Source: Epiperipatus broadwayi (Eukaryota > Onychophora > Udeonychophora > Euonychophora > Peripatidae). Taken from it: a stretch of 64,000 bases of DNA. A model generated the notes under the pieces. It did not search any database, was not told where the DNA came from, and was given only the letters and a program-made list of their open reading frames with translations. The stretch's first letter is position 1; each line of letters starts with the position of its first letter. Below, piece by piece: positions 10,843 through 22,264 of this stretch. The stretch is taken from assembly GCA_028023455.1 (NCBI GenBank), contig JAQFVV010006306.1, forward strand, positions 1,825,001-1,889,000, given 5' to 3'. Made by a program: the position numbers and the translations under genes.

Positions 10843-10930
10843 CTAAACATCACATGATCACTATTGCATCCATTGATTACTCTGGCTTGCACTGAGTGGC
10901 GCTACTGTATGGAGAGTTTAACTCTGTGTA
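10843..10930. repeat. Family A short internal-deletion copy
   Basis: Left terminus (aacatcacatgatcac) fused to the outer part of the right arm (gcatccattgattactctgg through gctactgtatggagag). The ribozyme part is missing. Confidence 0.8.
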
Positions 10931-11239
10931 AAATGATAATAGTTAAAATGATGAATGAAATATAATATCAAAAATAAATAAGATAATTTTCTATATTATG
11001 AAAGTTGTCAATAATAGTTATTACTAGAATAAAAAAGGCAATATTTTCTTGAGTTCTGTAATAAAAATTTATATATTCAGTAAGCTTTCTTTTGCCTTTT
11101 ATTTTAAGATGAAAATAATCACATTTGCTTTACTGATGGCAATGAATGTAAATATTATTTAAATCAATATAATCTACGAAGCACATATGTTGCAAGTTGC
11201 AGAAGCTATACGCCTGAAAACTATTAATCACTCAGTTAA

Positions 11240-11280
11240 GGCTGAGCGTTTTCAAGGTTCCATGCGTCATAATCATAGCC
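11240..11280 (-). ncRNA. Hammerhead-like hairpin 3' of a PLE frame
   Basis: On the minus strand: outer stem GGCT...AGCC, then ATGATTATGA, a variable inner segment, GAAAACGC, T, C and the closing stem. The 3' half has the GAAA-helix III-UH layout of a hammerhead. The 5' half does not match CUGAUGA (only the terminal ATGA agrees). It lies about 120 bases past the GIY-YIG stop. The structure is seen; a ribozyme function is only inferred. Confidence 0.35.
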
Positions 11281-11397
11281 ATATTGAAAACTGTAGTATT
11301 GTTTGTATTAGATTTAATATATGCAAATTAAATGCAAATGAGTTAGGTTGTCCACTTTTTAGAAATATCAAAGCAGGTGCCATGTCTGTTTATTGTG

Positions 11398-11649
11398 TTA
11401 TTGTTGCCATTGATAAAATATGCCTCTTATTTTTCTTTTACAGTCATTTGTTTCTATACACACAATTTTGGGGTTGGAGGGAGCGAAGTCATGACCAGTC
11501 TTTTTTAGATGTTCAAGAAATGTAGAAGTGTTGTCTTTATTCTTCTGTGCTCTTTTATATGCATACATGTGTTGAACAGCTCTGCTGTTAATTGCTGTCT
11601 TTGTCTCCCCATAATATATGGCGTGGCATCCTGGCTGAGAGCAGGTCAT
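11398..11649 (-). pseudogene. Penelope-like GIY-YIG endonuclease fragment
   Basis: The minus-strand frame starts TCSQPGCHAIYYGETKT, with the Cys pair and the YYGET version of the GIY-YIG core. It continues with the conserved Arg (NSRAVQH) and reaches CKRKIRG near the end. This is the C-terminal endonuclease domain that nicks target DNA during Penelope retrotransposition. Upstream linker residues can be seen in another frame up to about 11720, so there is a frameshift. The reverse-transcriptase domain is absent. Compared with the 23.3-kb copy, the C-terminus is broken by an early stop. It is not functional. Confidence 0.85.
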
Positions 11650-11772
11650 GCTATAAATGACCTGAGGTGTTTAGGTGAGGTCGATTTCATCCTTTGCATT
11701 GTTAATAAATATGTTAGTATTTCAAACGTATAGCTTCGGCAACTTGCATATTGTACGTGCTTCGTAGATTAT

Positions 11773-12289
11773 TAAACCAATATACTAAAACACAGCATAT
11801 TTCTATGCCTTTCTTATTTTTGTTTATTATTTCAAATATCCTTATAATCTTTGTCAAAAGTTGCAAAATACCAAATATAACATATTTACAGACGTCATTC
11901 CATATCTTTAATTTGATAACATATTTACAGTTGTCACCCCATATCCTTAGTTTTATTTATCTGTATTTGAAAAAATAAAATAAAATTAACGAAATAATAG
12001 TTGCAGGTATTCTTATATATAAGAAGAAAAATCGAATTTATAACGAGCCTGCCTGTAAATGACTGCTTTTTGGTGATTTGATGATAAGATAAAAACTATA
12101 TAAAAAAAAATTTGGTAAAAAAAGTCATCAATGAGAATATCAAGCAGCTGGATAATGTGTGATTGGAAAGTTACGATGGGACAGTAAAAGAATGATAAAA
12201 GATTATGGATTAGGGATAAAAAATAGTTTTAAAAAAGATATAAATTTTTGTAATGGTAATCATAACCAATATTCTTCTCCTTTACTTTC
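11773..12289. other. No gene recognised
   Basis: AT-rich sequence without supported coding potential. A short direct duplication around catatttacag (11881-11935) is visible. Confidence 0.4.
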
Positions 12290-12492
12290 TTTGCATTTCT
12301 CCATATATTCATATATATTGCTTATAATAACTTCTCTCGTTTACACTTTAATGCAAAAAAAATTTTTTAATAAAACTTCTTTATTTTTTTGACAGTTTCG
12401 ACCGTCCAGCAGTCTTCATCAAAGCATTATTTTTTGCATTAAAGTGTATATGAGAGAAGTTATTATAAGCAATATATATAATAATAACCACA
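12290..12492. repeat. Family B foldback element
   Basis: Arms tattgcttataataacttct (left) and its inverse (right, to 12480) enclose a block with ttttgacagtttcgaccgtc followed by cagcagtcttcatcaaagc. On the minus strand this reads a GATGAAGACTGC...GAAACTGTC hairpin. The same family occurs at 20.97-21.28 kb. Confidence 0.8.
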
Positions 12493-12884
12493 TGAGTTAA
12501 AAATCATAAGACAAAAAATTACATATGGAAAAATACCATAGACAATAAATAGATTTATATTATATTGCTATGGTTCTGCATTGATTTAAAAACAGTATGA
12601 AAAATACATGCGAACTTCCTAAAATTGATATAGATTTGGATTATAATTTAATGGTAATAGAATTGAGATCATCTTTTAAAACTAAAAAATGTGACAAAAA
12701 AAAAAACATAAAGAAAAATTCTTATATTTTATTAGATAATACAAGAAACATAAATAGGTTGAATGACAAAATAAAGTTTAATGAAAGTCGGAAGAATTCA
12801 AGGAAGATTTTGTTGTCAAAACAGCAAAAATAAGTTTTCGATTAGCAATGACATTATTTATAAAATATAAAATGGAAAGAACAG

Positions 12885-13320
12885 AGAGAAAATGCTCTAT
12901 ACAGTAGTGCCATCCAGTGCAAGCCACAGTATTCAATGGATGCAAGTAGGTTTCTGCATAAAATCCCTAGCAAATGCTTACTCATCCAATATTCCCAGAC
13001 TAATTTTTAGCTTGGGGCTTTCATCACTGAGAAGCCTTGAATCTGAAAACACTACATGTAGACCTTAGGCTGTTAGAGATTGCATACAATTATAAGATCT
13101 AGGTGCAGCATTCTCACATCCAAGGCTCCTCACTGATGAAAGTCACAAGCTAGAAACTAGTCTGGGAATATTGGATCAGTAGGTACTGGATAGGGATTTT
13201 ATGCACAAACATTCTTGCATCCATTGATTACTCTGGCTTGCACTGGATGACACTACTATATGGAGAATTTTGTCTCTGTTTTATAATCATATGAAATGGT
13301 GATCATGTGATGTTTAGTAA
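12885..13320. repeat. Family A foldback element
   Basis: Left arm 12895-13075 and right arm 13090-13285 in inverted orientation, with the terminal gatcatgtgatgtttagta motif at the right. The right-arm ribozyme-like motif (13126-13169) has helix II changed to AGT...GCT, still pairable (A-T, G-C, T-G), which is a compensatory difference from the reference GGC...GCC. Confidence 0.9.
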
Positions 13321-13600
13321 TTTAAATAGAAAAAAAAATATGGTGATTGTAAGAGAAGGAAATAGGCATTGAAGGCTTAAAAGTAATTGCAAAAAGATAA
13401 AACAGAAAAATATAAGGAAGATTTTCAAGATTTTGCTGTCTTGATAGCAAAAATATGTTTTGATTAGCAATGAGATTATGTATAAAATATAAACAGCAAG
13501 AAAAGTCATAGTGATTATAAGAGATGGGAATAGGCAAAGAAGGCTTAAGAGTAATTGGAAAGAGACAAAACAGCAAAATACAGTTAGTTGTTAGAAACTA
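13321..13600. repeat. Two imperfect tandem copies of an AT-rich unit
   Basis: The blocks around 13335-13480 and 13500-13590 share gtgattgtaagaga / gtgattataagaga, ggaaataggca / gggaataggca, gaaggcttaa and agtaattg, and both contain aaaacagaaaaata-like text. A related sequence occurs at 12785-12860 (aaaataagttttcgattagcaatga). It is a short local duplication of unknown origin, with no coding evidence. Confidence 0.5.
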
Positions 13601-13879
13601 TTGCTGACATATGTCTCTAGAAAGAATGGTAAATATTAGTTTCATTAATCTTGCAAAAGTATTTAATAAGTTGAGTTACTTCATTGTATATTATGAGTAA
13701 ATAAGCAAATATTTTATCTAGCGCTGTGCTTGCAATTATATTTCATTCCAATATCAGCCTTTCAAGCTAATTGAGCACGCGCCTTTGATAGTGTTAAATA
13801 AATGAATACTCTCTTCTTCATTCAAGATATAGCATTTTAAAATATACATGAATATATATATATAAATTCACCACTTCCT

Positions 13880-14185
13880 TTATGTTGCTGTAATATCTTA
13901 TATAAATGCAATTCATCCACTCTACTTTGAACACCTTTTAGCAAAACCTTTTGTTGTACACATATACATGCACAATCTTACGTTTTGCCTATCCTGCAGT
14001 CTTCTTCAGAACTATTGTTACTTTAATGTTTTAAAAGTAAAAAAAAACATTTTTTTTTAATCAACAGTGGCTCTGAAGATTGCAGGACAATTGAAATATA
14101 AGATTGTGTACGCATATATGTACAATAAAAGTTTTTGCTAAAAAGTATTCAAAGTAGAGTGGATGAATTGCATTATATATATATA
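13880..14185. repeat. Family B-type foldback
   Basis: The left arm (gcaattcatccactctactttg, 13908 onward) is inverted relative to the right arm ending near 14172 (caaagtagagtggatgaattg). Near the centre are tgcagtcttcttcagaac and its partner ggctctgaagattgcagga. This is the same architecture as the element at 61.26-61.76 kb, where the arm text ttttagcaaaac recurs. Confidence 0.8.
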
Positions 14186-15114
14186 CAATGAAACGATAAA
14201 CATTTATTAAAAAATTTATATATGTAACAAAATTATTTGTCAGATTTAATCGCCTCATGATAGTAGAGATGTAATAGTAGGTAACAGGTAAGTTGCTAGC
14301 AACTAATTAAAAAAAAAATCTAAATTAGTAGGATCATTCTTTTTTCCCCACTTTACAACTGATTTAAGATCTTTTTTCACTTGGTTTACATTCAAATTTA
14401 ATATCAAGGATATGACTGGCAAATGCATTATATTTATAACACAGTCCTTATTAATATTCCTATGCCAGGTATTAAAGCCAAGTCTCAAAGCTGAAAGCCA
14501 GCTATTCTAATGATTAAACAATTATGGGATGAAATAACATTAAGAATAAACTTTAAAAAAACAAGTTAAGAAATATTAAAGCTTTTAAATATTTTTGAAA
14601 TGGAATAATTTGTGATAGAAGTAATTAATAATTATAAGAATAGTGTTATGAATTGTAGTGATTAATTAAGAAAGATTTTAATAAAAATAGATTATTTTGT
14701 GAACCAATGAAACTAAATTTTAAAAAATCTTGATAACGTGACCGATTAGGTGAAGTAAGAAAATATTTGAGACTTTAGACAATGGACTTGGAGAGGAATA
14801 AAAGGAATAATTTGCAATGATAAGATCAGCAAATTGAATGTAATGAAAGGAATAAATAAAAGATTACCTAATAAGAAAATTATGTTGGAGTAAAAAAAAT
14901 ATTGTATTGAACAATGCACTTTAAGGTAAGGAAATTGTTTAAGTTAGATTAATAGTATGGACATTTTTTTTAAAAAAGTTATAAATTAAAAAAGTGAGCA
15001 ATTGTGTTTAATGAGAATATCAAAAGGCAGAAAAGCTTAAAGAATATAGTCAGGTTTTCTTAATAAGATCTTCTGAAAAACTAATGATAATAGTGTAATA
15101 TTAAACCTCTTCAT
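14186..15114. other. No gene recognised
   Basis: A-rich on the plus strand, with no supported exon or repeat boundary. Confidence 0.5.
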
Positions 15115-15480
15115 ATATTTTAAATATATTTAGTTCCAACAATATATCTTTTCAAAATAATCACTACTTCTTACATCTTTGAAGCAAAAATAAATATTAA
15201 TTATAATAACAGTTTCAACTATTCTTCACAGTCTTCTTCAGATCTCATTCCATGCCTCTAGTTTTTAAGTAAAAATATTTATTAATTATAATAAGTTCTG
15301 ACTGTTCCTCGCAGTTTTCTTCAGATCTCATTCTATGCCTCTACTGGCATAGAATGAGATCTGAAGAAGACTGCAAGGAACAATCAAAACTGTTATTATA
15401 ATTAATAAATATTTTTGCTTAGAAGGTCCAAGAACTTGTGATTATTTCGAAAAGATATATTGTTTTATATGAAGAAACAA
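15115..15480. repeat. Family B-type foldback, partly duplicated
   Basis: Inverted arms include aatatatcttttcaaaataatcac at about 15143 and its mirror near 15440-15465. The centre is a near-perfect palindrome, ctcattctatgcctctac followed by tggcatagaatgagatc. A tcctcgcagttttcttcaga segment is inverted as tgaagaagactgcaaggaa. The left arm is locally duplicated (two copies of cagtcttcttcagatctcat-like text at 15228 and 15310). Confidence 0.8.
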
Positions 15481-16145
15481 AATTAAGGAAGAGGAAGAAA
15501 TGTTTACAGAATTATAGATTTAGTTTCCATTAAAAAAGAAACCTTCATTGATTTTAAGACAGAATCTCTATTCAAATGTCTTGAGATTATATTTTTCACT
15601 GCATTCTGACAAAGAATTATGTTTCTTTTTTAATTCATATTGTAATTATGGTGATACATATTCACATATATCTTCCTTAATTCCTAAAGTAAAGTTCTAT
15701 GGGTAAAACTAATATGTGTGGGTGGATGTTTTTTTTTTTTAAAAAAAATTATAATTCTCATACTTTTATAGCACAAAAAACTTTCAGTATTATTTACGAT
15801 TTTTCTTTCAATGAAAATCAAAATACGAAAAATATTACATTTTCAAATGAAAAAGACCTTTGATCAACATATCATAAAAATTTGAAATACAAATCTGTCC
15901 AAAAAATATATTACTGCATTCCATAAACAAAATTCCAGACTTTCCTATATTAATATTTTTTCTAAAACCACATGGCATAAAAATGAAACAGAAATAAACA
16001 TATTATTGACATATCTTGTATGTCAATATAGCTATTTAAGTTAGATAGTTGGAATAAAAGACATTTTCATGACCAAAAACTTCAGAGTTTCTACTTAAAT
16101 ATTACATATAAAATAAGTGCTGGGTTTTGAGTTATTTTAGATTTA
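15481..16145. other. No gene recognised
   Basis: AT-rich sequence without supported features. Confidence 0.5.
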
Positions 16146-16159
16146 GTGTCAGAAAATTC

Positions 16160-16215
16160 TAGCTCCTCATTGAGGTGAGCCATAAGCTTGAAACCAATTG
16201 GTCTGGGAATAAGAG
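16160..16215 (+). ncRNA. Decayed hammerhead-like relic with 8-nt palindromic helix III
   Basis: The layout CTCCTCA, TTGAGGT, helix II AGC-cataa-GCT, GAAA (16190-16193), CCAATTGG (16194-16201), T, C, TGGGAAT matches the family A motif block for block. Helix I strands and UC are conserved and helix II is re-paired with different bases. Helix III is a longer palindrome. The 5' core carries substitutions (first C and final A of CUGANGA), so this copy should be dead. Confidence 0.45.
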
Positions 16216-17669
16216 TATTTCAGATAGAGATTGTAAATATTTTCTCTTACTGCACTTGTCAATTAAGAGCTTGTTTGAGCTATTGGTACAATCTCAGTAT
16301 TTCATTTGTGTAAATACAAGCTTATAAAAGCAATGTCACAATATATATGACTTGCCTTATTGATAACTATTAATAATTGTATGATTGTATGAGTAAAATA
16401 AACAATACTATTTTAACAAAACAATCGTATTAGAAATATTTTTTAAATAATTAAATCTACTAATTTACTAATTTTACTTTTATTTTAAAAAAGTAATATT
16501 AATCAATTTTTACAAACAATTAAAAACACAATTTCTTTCTATAAATGATTATTTTAATTAGGTGTCCATAGGAATCTCTCTTTTATAATCAATTCTGAAT
16601 ACAAGCTTTGTTAATAGTTAGTGGAAAATGATGACAAGCTATCTTTAATAATGATCCAGTAAGATTTGTTAATGCTGAATTACAGTCCCAAAAATAAATG
16701 TTGAACATAGATTAGTGATAGAGTCCATAAGTAGAGAATATTGGAATGATCGTTAGATACGATGGATTTCGCAAATAAACAATAAGCAGTGATAATCAAA
16801 GAATTTTCTGTGATAGTCTTTCTGATTTCTTCTCAGTGTAGTCTCTTTCTTATTTTTAAACTTTATTACCTTCAGCTATTTAAACTGATATGGTCACTTC
16901 ATAAAACATCAAGCCATCACTAATCCCTTTGCATCACATGATGACCATTCCCTATGCTTCTGTTATAATCTCTTTGCACTTACTACGTTAATGAGACTGT
17001 GTACATGAATAATCACATTTCCATCCATTAAATACACTTAAACAATTATGACTCCAATCTTCTATTTTTTTCTTTTCTGGATATAGATATGTAGGCATGT
17101 AACAATATCAGTGGTGAGAAAACAATGATTGGAACAGGTTTAAAAAACTGGAAGTTTTCAATTATAAACAAAGCTGAAATAGTAGTTTCAATCAGCAAAT
17201 GATTGCATATATGTGCAGTTAGGTAAAGTTTATCCCTTTAACAATTTAATTATAAGATTCAGTATTGTAAAGGAAAGGATTATATTGTAGCAGATATTCT
17301 CAATAGGAATTCTGTCAAAATAGATACCTGTCATATTAATCTAGATGTAGCCACTAAATATATGGAGTACTCTGCAAAAAGGAGTCTAAAAATAGTGTAC
17401 CATAAAATTTGATTGAGTTACCATGCCTGTTAGATAGCTCACATTTCAGAGATTAAAACAATAGTAGTATCAGCAAAGAAGTGGTAACAACTATTTCAAT
17501 TTTTTAAACATATGTTCATTAAATGTATGAACTATTTTTGATAGAAACTCATCTAACCAAACAATGACAAAAGGAAGAAGTTTAATTGAAAACAGTGAAC
17601 AAAATACGGATTTGAAATCAGATCTCACTAGACTTTTTTAATTCCTGGAATTCCTAGGTGCATCTAAAA
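16216..17669. other. No gene recognised; family A terminus at 16895-16970
   Basis: AT-rich sequence. The only recognisable item is a family A outer end (tgcatcacatgatgaccatt and tatgctt, preceded by a diverged cataaaacatca) without its inner arm. Confidence 0.4.
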
Positions 17670-18405
17670 CAGTGATCTTCAATCCTTGGTCCACGGACCA
17701 GCACCAGTCCACAGAAGCTTTCTGCCAGTCCACGCTAGACTGGCAGGAAAGTTTGTAATAACAAAATAATAAGATTTTAAACTTTTAATTAATATAAACA
17801 TTTTTTATTTATTTTTACATCTCATTTTTACCCAATTTAAAAAAAGAAACAGAACGAAAACAAAATCTAATCAATCATACATAAATTAATTTGTTTTTCT
17901 AGTTATCACAGATGTTTATGGGGGAAGGGGGGTAGAATTAAATTTATTATTATTTTTTGAAAAAAATTCAAAATTTAAAAAAAAAGTTTTTTTATTATAC
18001 AAACTCCATATATATATAATTTCATCTTGTATATTTAACATTAAATACATTTATCATAATCATTGTCATGTAATTACACTAGCTGTGATATTTACCAACA
18101 TTCAGGTGAATAACATTTTATTATTGCATGTTTTAACAATGAAATAATAAACGTAGCAATTATTGTACTGTTTTGTGTAGCAGTATGACTGTGCGTCTCG
18201 AGAAAGTATTCAGCATGTGAAGGTAAACAACACCATTACAATACATAGTAACTAGTGTGTTGCTTTGGTCAGTTATAACAATTATACTCAGCTAAGGCTA
18301 AGCAGTTTATATCTTCAAGAAAATTATCTGTAGACTTCTGCTGGTCCATGAAATTTTCTCCTTATTTTTGCCAGTCCGCAGGTGTGAAAAGGTTGAAGAC
18401 CACTG
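17670..18405. mobile_element. Nonautonomous hAT-type DNA transposon
   Basis: The element starts CAGTGATCTTCAATCCTTGG and ends with the inverse of CAGTGGTCTTCAACCTTTTC. These are terminal inverted repeats of the hAT type, with the CAGTG terminus and a following gtccacggacc / tccgcaggtg block. It is flanked by 8-bp duplications, atctaaaa (17662-17669) and atctaaga (18406-18413), 7 of 8 identical, as hAT transposases produce. The 736-bp interior is AT-rich with no transposase frame, so mobilisation would need an enzyme in trans. Confidence 0.9.
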
Positions 18406-18413
18406 ATCTAAGA

Positions 18414-18754
18414 TGTTTAATAATATTGAAAATATGCTCCAATATTAGACGCAAAAAATTAAAAAAGAGAGTTTGTATTCCTTGTTGAATATTGTTATTG
18501 AATTGAAAGACGAAACCTTTTTTGGAAACTTAATATGCTAATAGGAATAGTAAATATAAGAGTTAAGAAAAAGTATTGGCGTACACTCGCTTTGTTATTA
18601 CAGAATTTTTGCACAATACATGGATTGATAAACACAGACATTTAGGTAAAGAGAAAAATCACTATAAAAAAATATGGATATATCCATACTCAAAAGAATG
18701 TCAACTAAAGAGAAATCAAAATATAAAAAAAGTTAACAGTATAAGTGCAAACTT
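18414..18754. other. No gene recognised
   Basis: A short plus-strand open frame (18576-18764) lacks any recognisable motif and is judged to be chance. Confidence 0.4.
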
Positions 18755-19160
18755 AAACTACTAAACATCACATGATTATCATCTCTTATGCTAGCACATA
18801 ACTGTTATTTAGCAGGCAAAACTCTCCATATAGTAGTGCCACCTTGTGCTAACCAGAGTAATCTATGGATGCCAGAAGGTTTATGCATAAAATCCCTATC
18901 TAGTGCCTACTCATCCAATATCCCCAGACTAGTTTCTGACTTGTGGCCTTCATCAGTGAGGAGCCTTGGATCTGAGAGCACTGTACCTAGATCTTAGGAT
19001 CTAATGCAAACCTTCAGCAGCCACCTTTTATCTCTACTTAACTACAAACTATGAGAATGAAATTGGAAAACACAATAATATTTTCAGCACCCATTGCTCT
19101 GGTTGGCACAGGGTGGCATTACTGAATGGAAAGTTTTGCCTGTTTAATAAGTGCAGCTTG
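18755..19160. repeat. Family A foldback, right arm truncated
   Basis: The left terminus and arm (18762-19010) are well preserved, including the actagtttctgacttgtgg ribozyme-like part on the minus strand and the tatctctacttaactac spacer. The right arm is reduced to its outermost part (19085-19150), joined by a deletion. Confidence 0.9.
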
Positions 19161-19684
19161 CTGGATAAATCATAGAGTAATATATACCATGGTTAAAATT
19201 AGTTATAATGAGGGGATGGGGGGATATTTATTCTTTAACAGCAATTGTTACTCATTACAAACTGAAATAGCTATTACATATTAAAATTATTAATCTGAAG
19301 TTCAAATATACCATACATCTGAGGCCCTGAACTCTCTTAAGAAGTGTTGTAAATATGATAAAATTGGTTTGAACTCACTAAAATAAAAACAGTTCATTAG
19401 TTCAGTCAATAGTTACTTTATTAGTGGCTTGATTATAATTATAAACATTTATGTAGCTTTTTTCTAATTGGCAGAATATGGATTGAAAGGTAAAATTAAT
19501 ATAAAATAAATATGGTTTTAAATGATGATTAATGGATTAAAATCGCAATATAAAAACAGGTTCATTTGATGTTTGTAGTAATGTAACAAATAGGTCTGAA
19601 AATAACATTATAATCTTGTTACATCAATAAATAACACTCATTACCGTATATGGAATATTATAATAAATTTTTCTATTAAAGTAA
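19161..19684. other. No gene recognised
   Basis: AT-rich sequence without supported features. Confidence 0.5.
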
Positions 19685-19895
19685 TTTAAAGTTGTAATTA
19701 TAAATTTATTAAATGCACATTGATTACATAAGTAATATTTATTGAAGCTATAACCTCGATAATATGCGTGTAAAATGCAATAGCGTAAGCTTGTGGTTAA
19801 AACACCTGTAGAGGTCCCTACTATCGCATTTTACACGCATATTATCGAGGTTATAGCCTCAGTAATTATTACTTAATAAATTTTTCTATAATTGC
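19685..19895. repeat. Family C palindromic element
   Basis: The terminal arms are inverted copies: ataagtaatatttattgaag then ctataacctcgataatatgc on the left, mirrored on the right to 19880. The centre holds gcttgtggttaaaacacctg and cagaggtccctactatcgc text. The nested copy at 42.70-43.04 kb has the same parts, showing that this is a dispersed family. Confidence 0.85.
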
Positions 19896-19969
19896 ATACA
19901 AAATTCAGACGACTGTTTTGGGGAAGTCTGAATTATCTATTACAATATTATGGCCAGAATTTTCAGTGT

Positions 19970-20410
19970 TTTTAAATTATAATATAGCTTTACCATCTTA
20001 ATAAATCTATGTTTATTTATATATCAGAATAATGGAGAACTTTTAAGATCAGATAATGTAACTTTGTGACTCCATATAGATTTCATATCAACTATACTAC
20101 AGTAATTTAAAAGTTAGCCAAGACTTCCGTCAGGATCTGCAGCATTTAATGGTTTTAAGATTACAACGAGCTATTTTTAAATTCATCAGATTTTGATATC
20201 CCTCTGTAAATATCTTTGTAATCTTGCTGCATATCCTGATGTAAGATTTGGAAACTTTTAAACACTGCAATGAAATTAACCCCTAAAATCTATATGGAGT
20301 TATAAAGTGACACTATCTAATCTTAAAATTCTCCATTATTCTAATATATAAATAAAGATAGATTTATCAAAATGGTAAAGCTATATTAATTTCGTTCCTG
20401 ATAAATTAAT
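19970..20410. repeat. Large foldback, about 190-bp arms
   Basis: The left arm runs from aatatagctttaccatctt (about 19980) through tgtgactccatatagattt. The right arm is its inverse, aaatctatatggagttata to aatggtaaagctatatt (ending near 20390). The arms diverge toward the centre, where gacttccgtcaggatctgca pairs with gctgcatatcctgatgtaag. No coding content. Confidence 0.8.
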
Positions 20411-20959
20411 TTAACTTCCTGCAGCACCTAAAATATTATACATTGCCTTTCCAATGTAAATGTTTTTATTTTCGCTTATTAAAACAAAACATAATATTTA
20501 CCTTCCCTGAATTGCAGTAGAAAAAACTTGGCTTCTATGCATAGCCAATATTAATTTATAAATAAGCCTTGTAATTTAAAAGCCGTGAAAATTCTGGCCA
20601 CATTTTTATACAAATAATTCAAACCACTCCCTATCCCCAAATATTCAAAAGTCATGTTGCCTCAGAATAAATACAATTGAGGCAAATTATGAAAAGCACT
20701 AAGGAACATAACATTTCAGTACATCCTTTTAGTGCATTAAAAAATAATAGTTTTAATAATGACTGGAGTTTTTTTCCTGGCATTCAAAGATGCTTTAAGT
20801 AACAATGAAAGTTATTCCCAAGTCAGCGTAGTTACATCTTTTCAATGTCCACATAATCTAGCATGAGCCGAGCAAATGAAAACCATTGATTCTCTGGGCA
20901 AGACAAATAATTCATTCCTAGAATAATCAATTTTAAACAGCTTGAGTTTCAATTTATTA
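20411..20959. other. No gene recognised
   Basis: AT-rich sequence without supported exon or repeat structure. Confidence 0.5.
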
Positions 20960-21300
20960 AAGCTAAATTATTCATATATATTGCTTATAATAACTTCTTT
21001 CATATATCCTTTTATGCAAAAAAAAACTTCTTTATTTTTCTGACAGTTTCAACTATCCAGCAGTCTTCATCAGAGCTTTCTGAATCTTCCTCTATTTTTT
21101 AAAATAACTCATTAAAAAAAAGCAGAGGATGGTTCAGAAAGCTCTGATGAAGACTGCTGGACAGTTGAAACTGTCAGGTAAATAAAGAAGTTTTATTAAA
21201 AAAAAATTTTTTTGAAAGTGTATATGAAAGAAGTTATTATAAGCAATATATATGAACATTTGAGAAATGCAAAGAAAGTAAAGGAGAATAAGAGTACATA
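20960..21300. repeat. Family B foldback element
   Basis: Terminal arms tattgcttataataacttct (20978) and its mirror (21235-21255). Inside are cagtttcaactatccagcag with tcttcatcagagctttctga, and the inverse tcagaaagctctgatgaag with actgctggacagttgaaac. It is homologous to 12290-12492, with the full second arm present here. Confidence 0.85.
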
Positions 21301-22264
21301 CTTCTAATAAAGCTAAATTACTTTTAACTACTTTATTTCTTATGATAGTCTAGCTACAGACAAATCCAAGATATTAACCACACATGGAAATAATTCAACG
21401 ACATATTTTATTGATATGATTAGTATCAATTCAAATCAAAAGTTAAATAATAATAAGTCTACTCCTCAAATTTTTGGTAAGTTTAGTATTGCATACAATC
21501 ATCACATTTATCTTCTGCAGAGTACTTCAACTTTGTAAAACATAAATCTATTATAATAACATATAATGCAATAATAAGATATTTGAAAATACAATTAAAA
21601 ACTTTAATATTAAAAAAAATCTATTGAGTATCAAAAGATGAAAATCCAATAATATACAGTCATAAATACCTGAAATGTATGTATATTAAAATTATGTGAA
21701 GAGATAAAAATAATATTAAAAAGAAATAAAGTAATAGATAAAATCGAATATTAATTAAATATTTAATCAAAATATTGTAACAGGATCTAATTACAGAAAG
21801 AAAAAAGGAAAATCAGATAGTATCAGCTAACTAGTAATTAGAGTTGTAAAGATTGAATTGATAAAATTCTCCACCCGGATTCTTGTGAACTGTATTATTA
21901 CTCCAGAAAGCAAAAGAGCAAAAAAGTATAAAAAAACTGGTACAGAAGAAGGAGTGCCTTTTTCTTTCATCTTTGTTGTTTGGAGAAGCGGAAGAAATTA
22001 GCGAGGGACATTTATTACCCAGGATCTCGATTCCTGAAAGTATCCAAGCTGACTAGGGTTAAAACAGATCACCCCGATTTTATTATGATTTTAAAACACT
22101 TTAAAGGCCTGAAGGATTAAAAGACTTTAATCATGTATTGCCTTCTATTTGTTATTTAATTATTGAATACATATTAAGTGAAAGGGACTTATATTCCAAA
22201 GTAATGGAGCAGGGATTTATGTAATTGAAAGAAGAGTGAACTCATATAAATATTATATCTTTAA
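21301..22264. other. No gene recognised
   Basis: AT-rich sequence. The block 21860-22090 is a little less biased, but no frame with splice boundaries stands out. Confidence 0.4.

Larger units (their letters stand above)
9400..10850 (+). mobile_element. Decayed RTE-type LINE, interrupted by a family A arm
   Basis: Plus-strand text corresponds to the reverse-transcriptase region of the intact RTE. Recognisable pieces are the block for REVIERTNEYE (around 9637-9668), a finger-palm stretch with the ADD region decayed, and the SNGFFQP-like text near 10070. A family A arm sits at 10108-10318, after which RTE text resumes (10325-10850), including a degraded TYG-ETW segment and IPRDRKRPRKR near 10690-10720. 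Multiple frameshifts and stops make it inactive. It is an older insertion than the intact copy at 30.5 kb. Confidence 0.8.
11172..11772 (-). mobile_element. Truncated Penelope-like element flanked by inverted repeats
   Basis: The ends 11172-11215 and 11725-11770 are inverted copies of each other (aatctacgaagcac on the left, gtgcttcgtagatt on the right). Between them on the minus strand lies the 3' part of a PLE: a relic of the NNAKD-containing linker, the GIY-YIG endonuclease frame, and a hairpin beyond its stop. Inverted or tandem terminal repeats with 5' truncation are typical of Penelope insertions. Confidence 0.8.

Noticed and set aside
18788-18997. Open frames inside family A arms that recur in many copies with similar translations
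   Set aside because: They occur because the repeat itself recurs. The frame is not preserved in most copies and runs through the structured RNA motif, so no protein is inferred.
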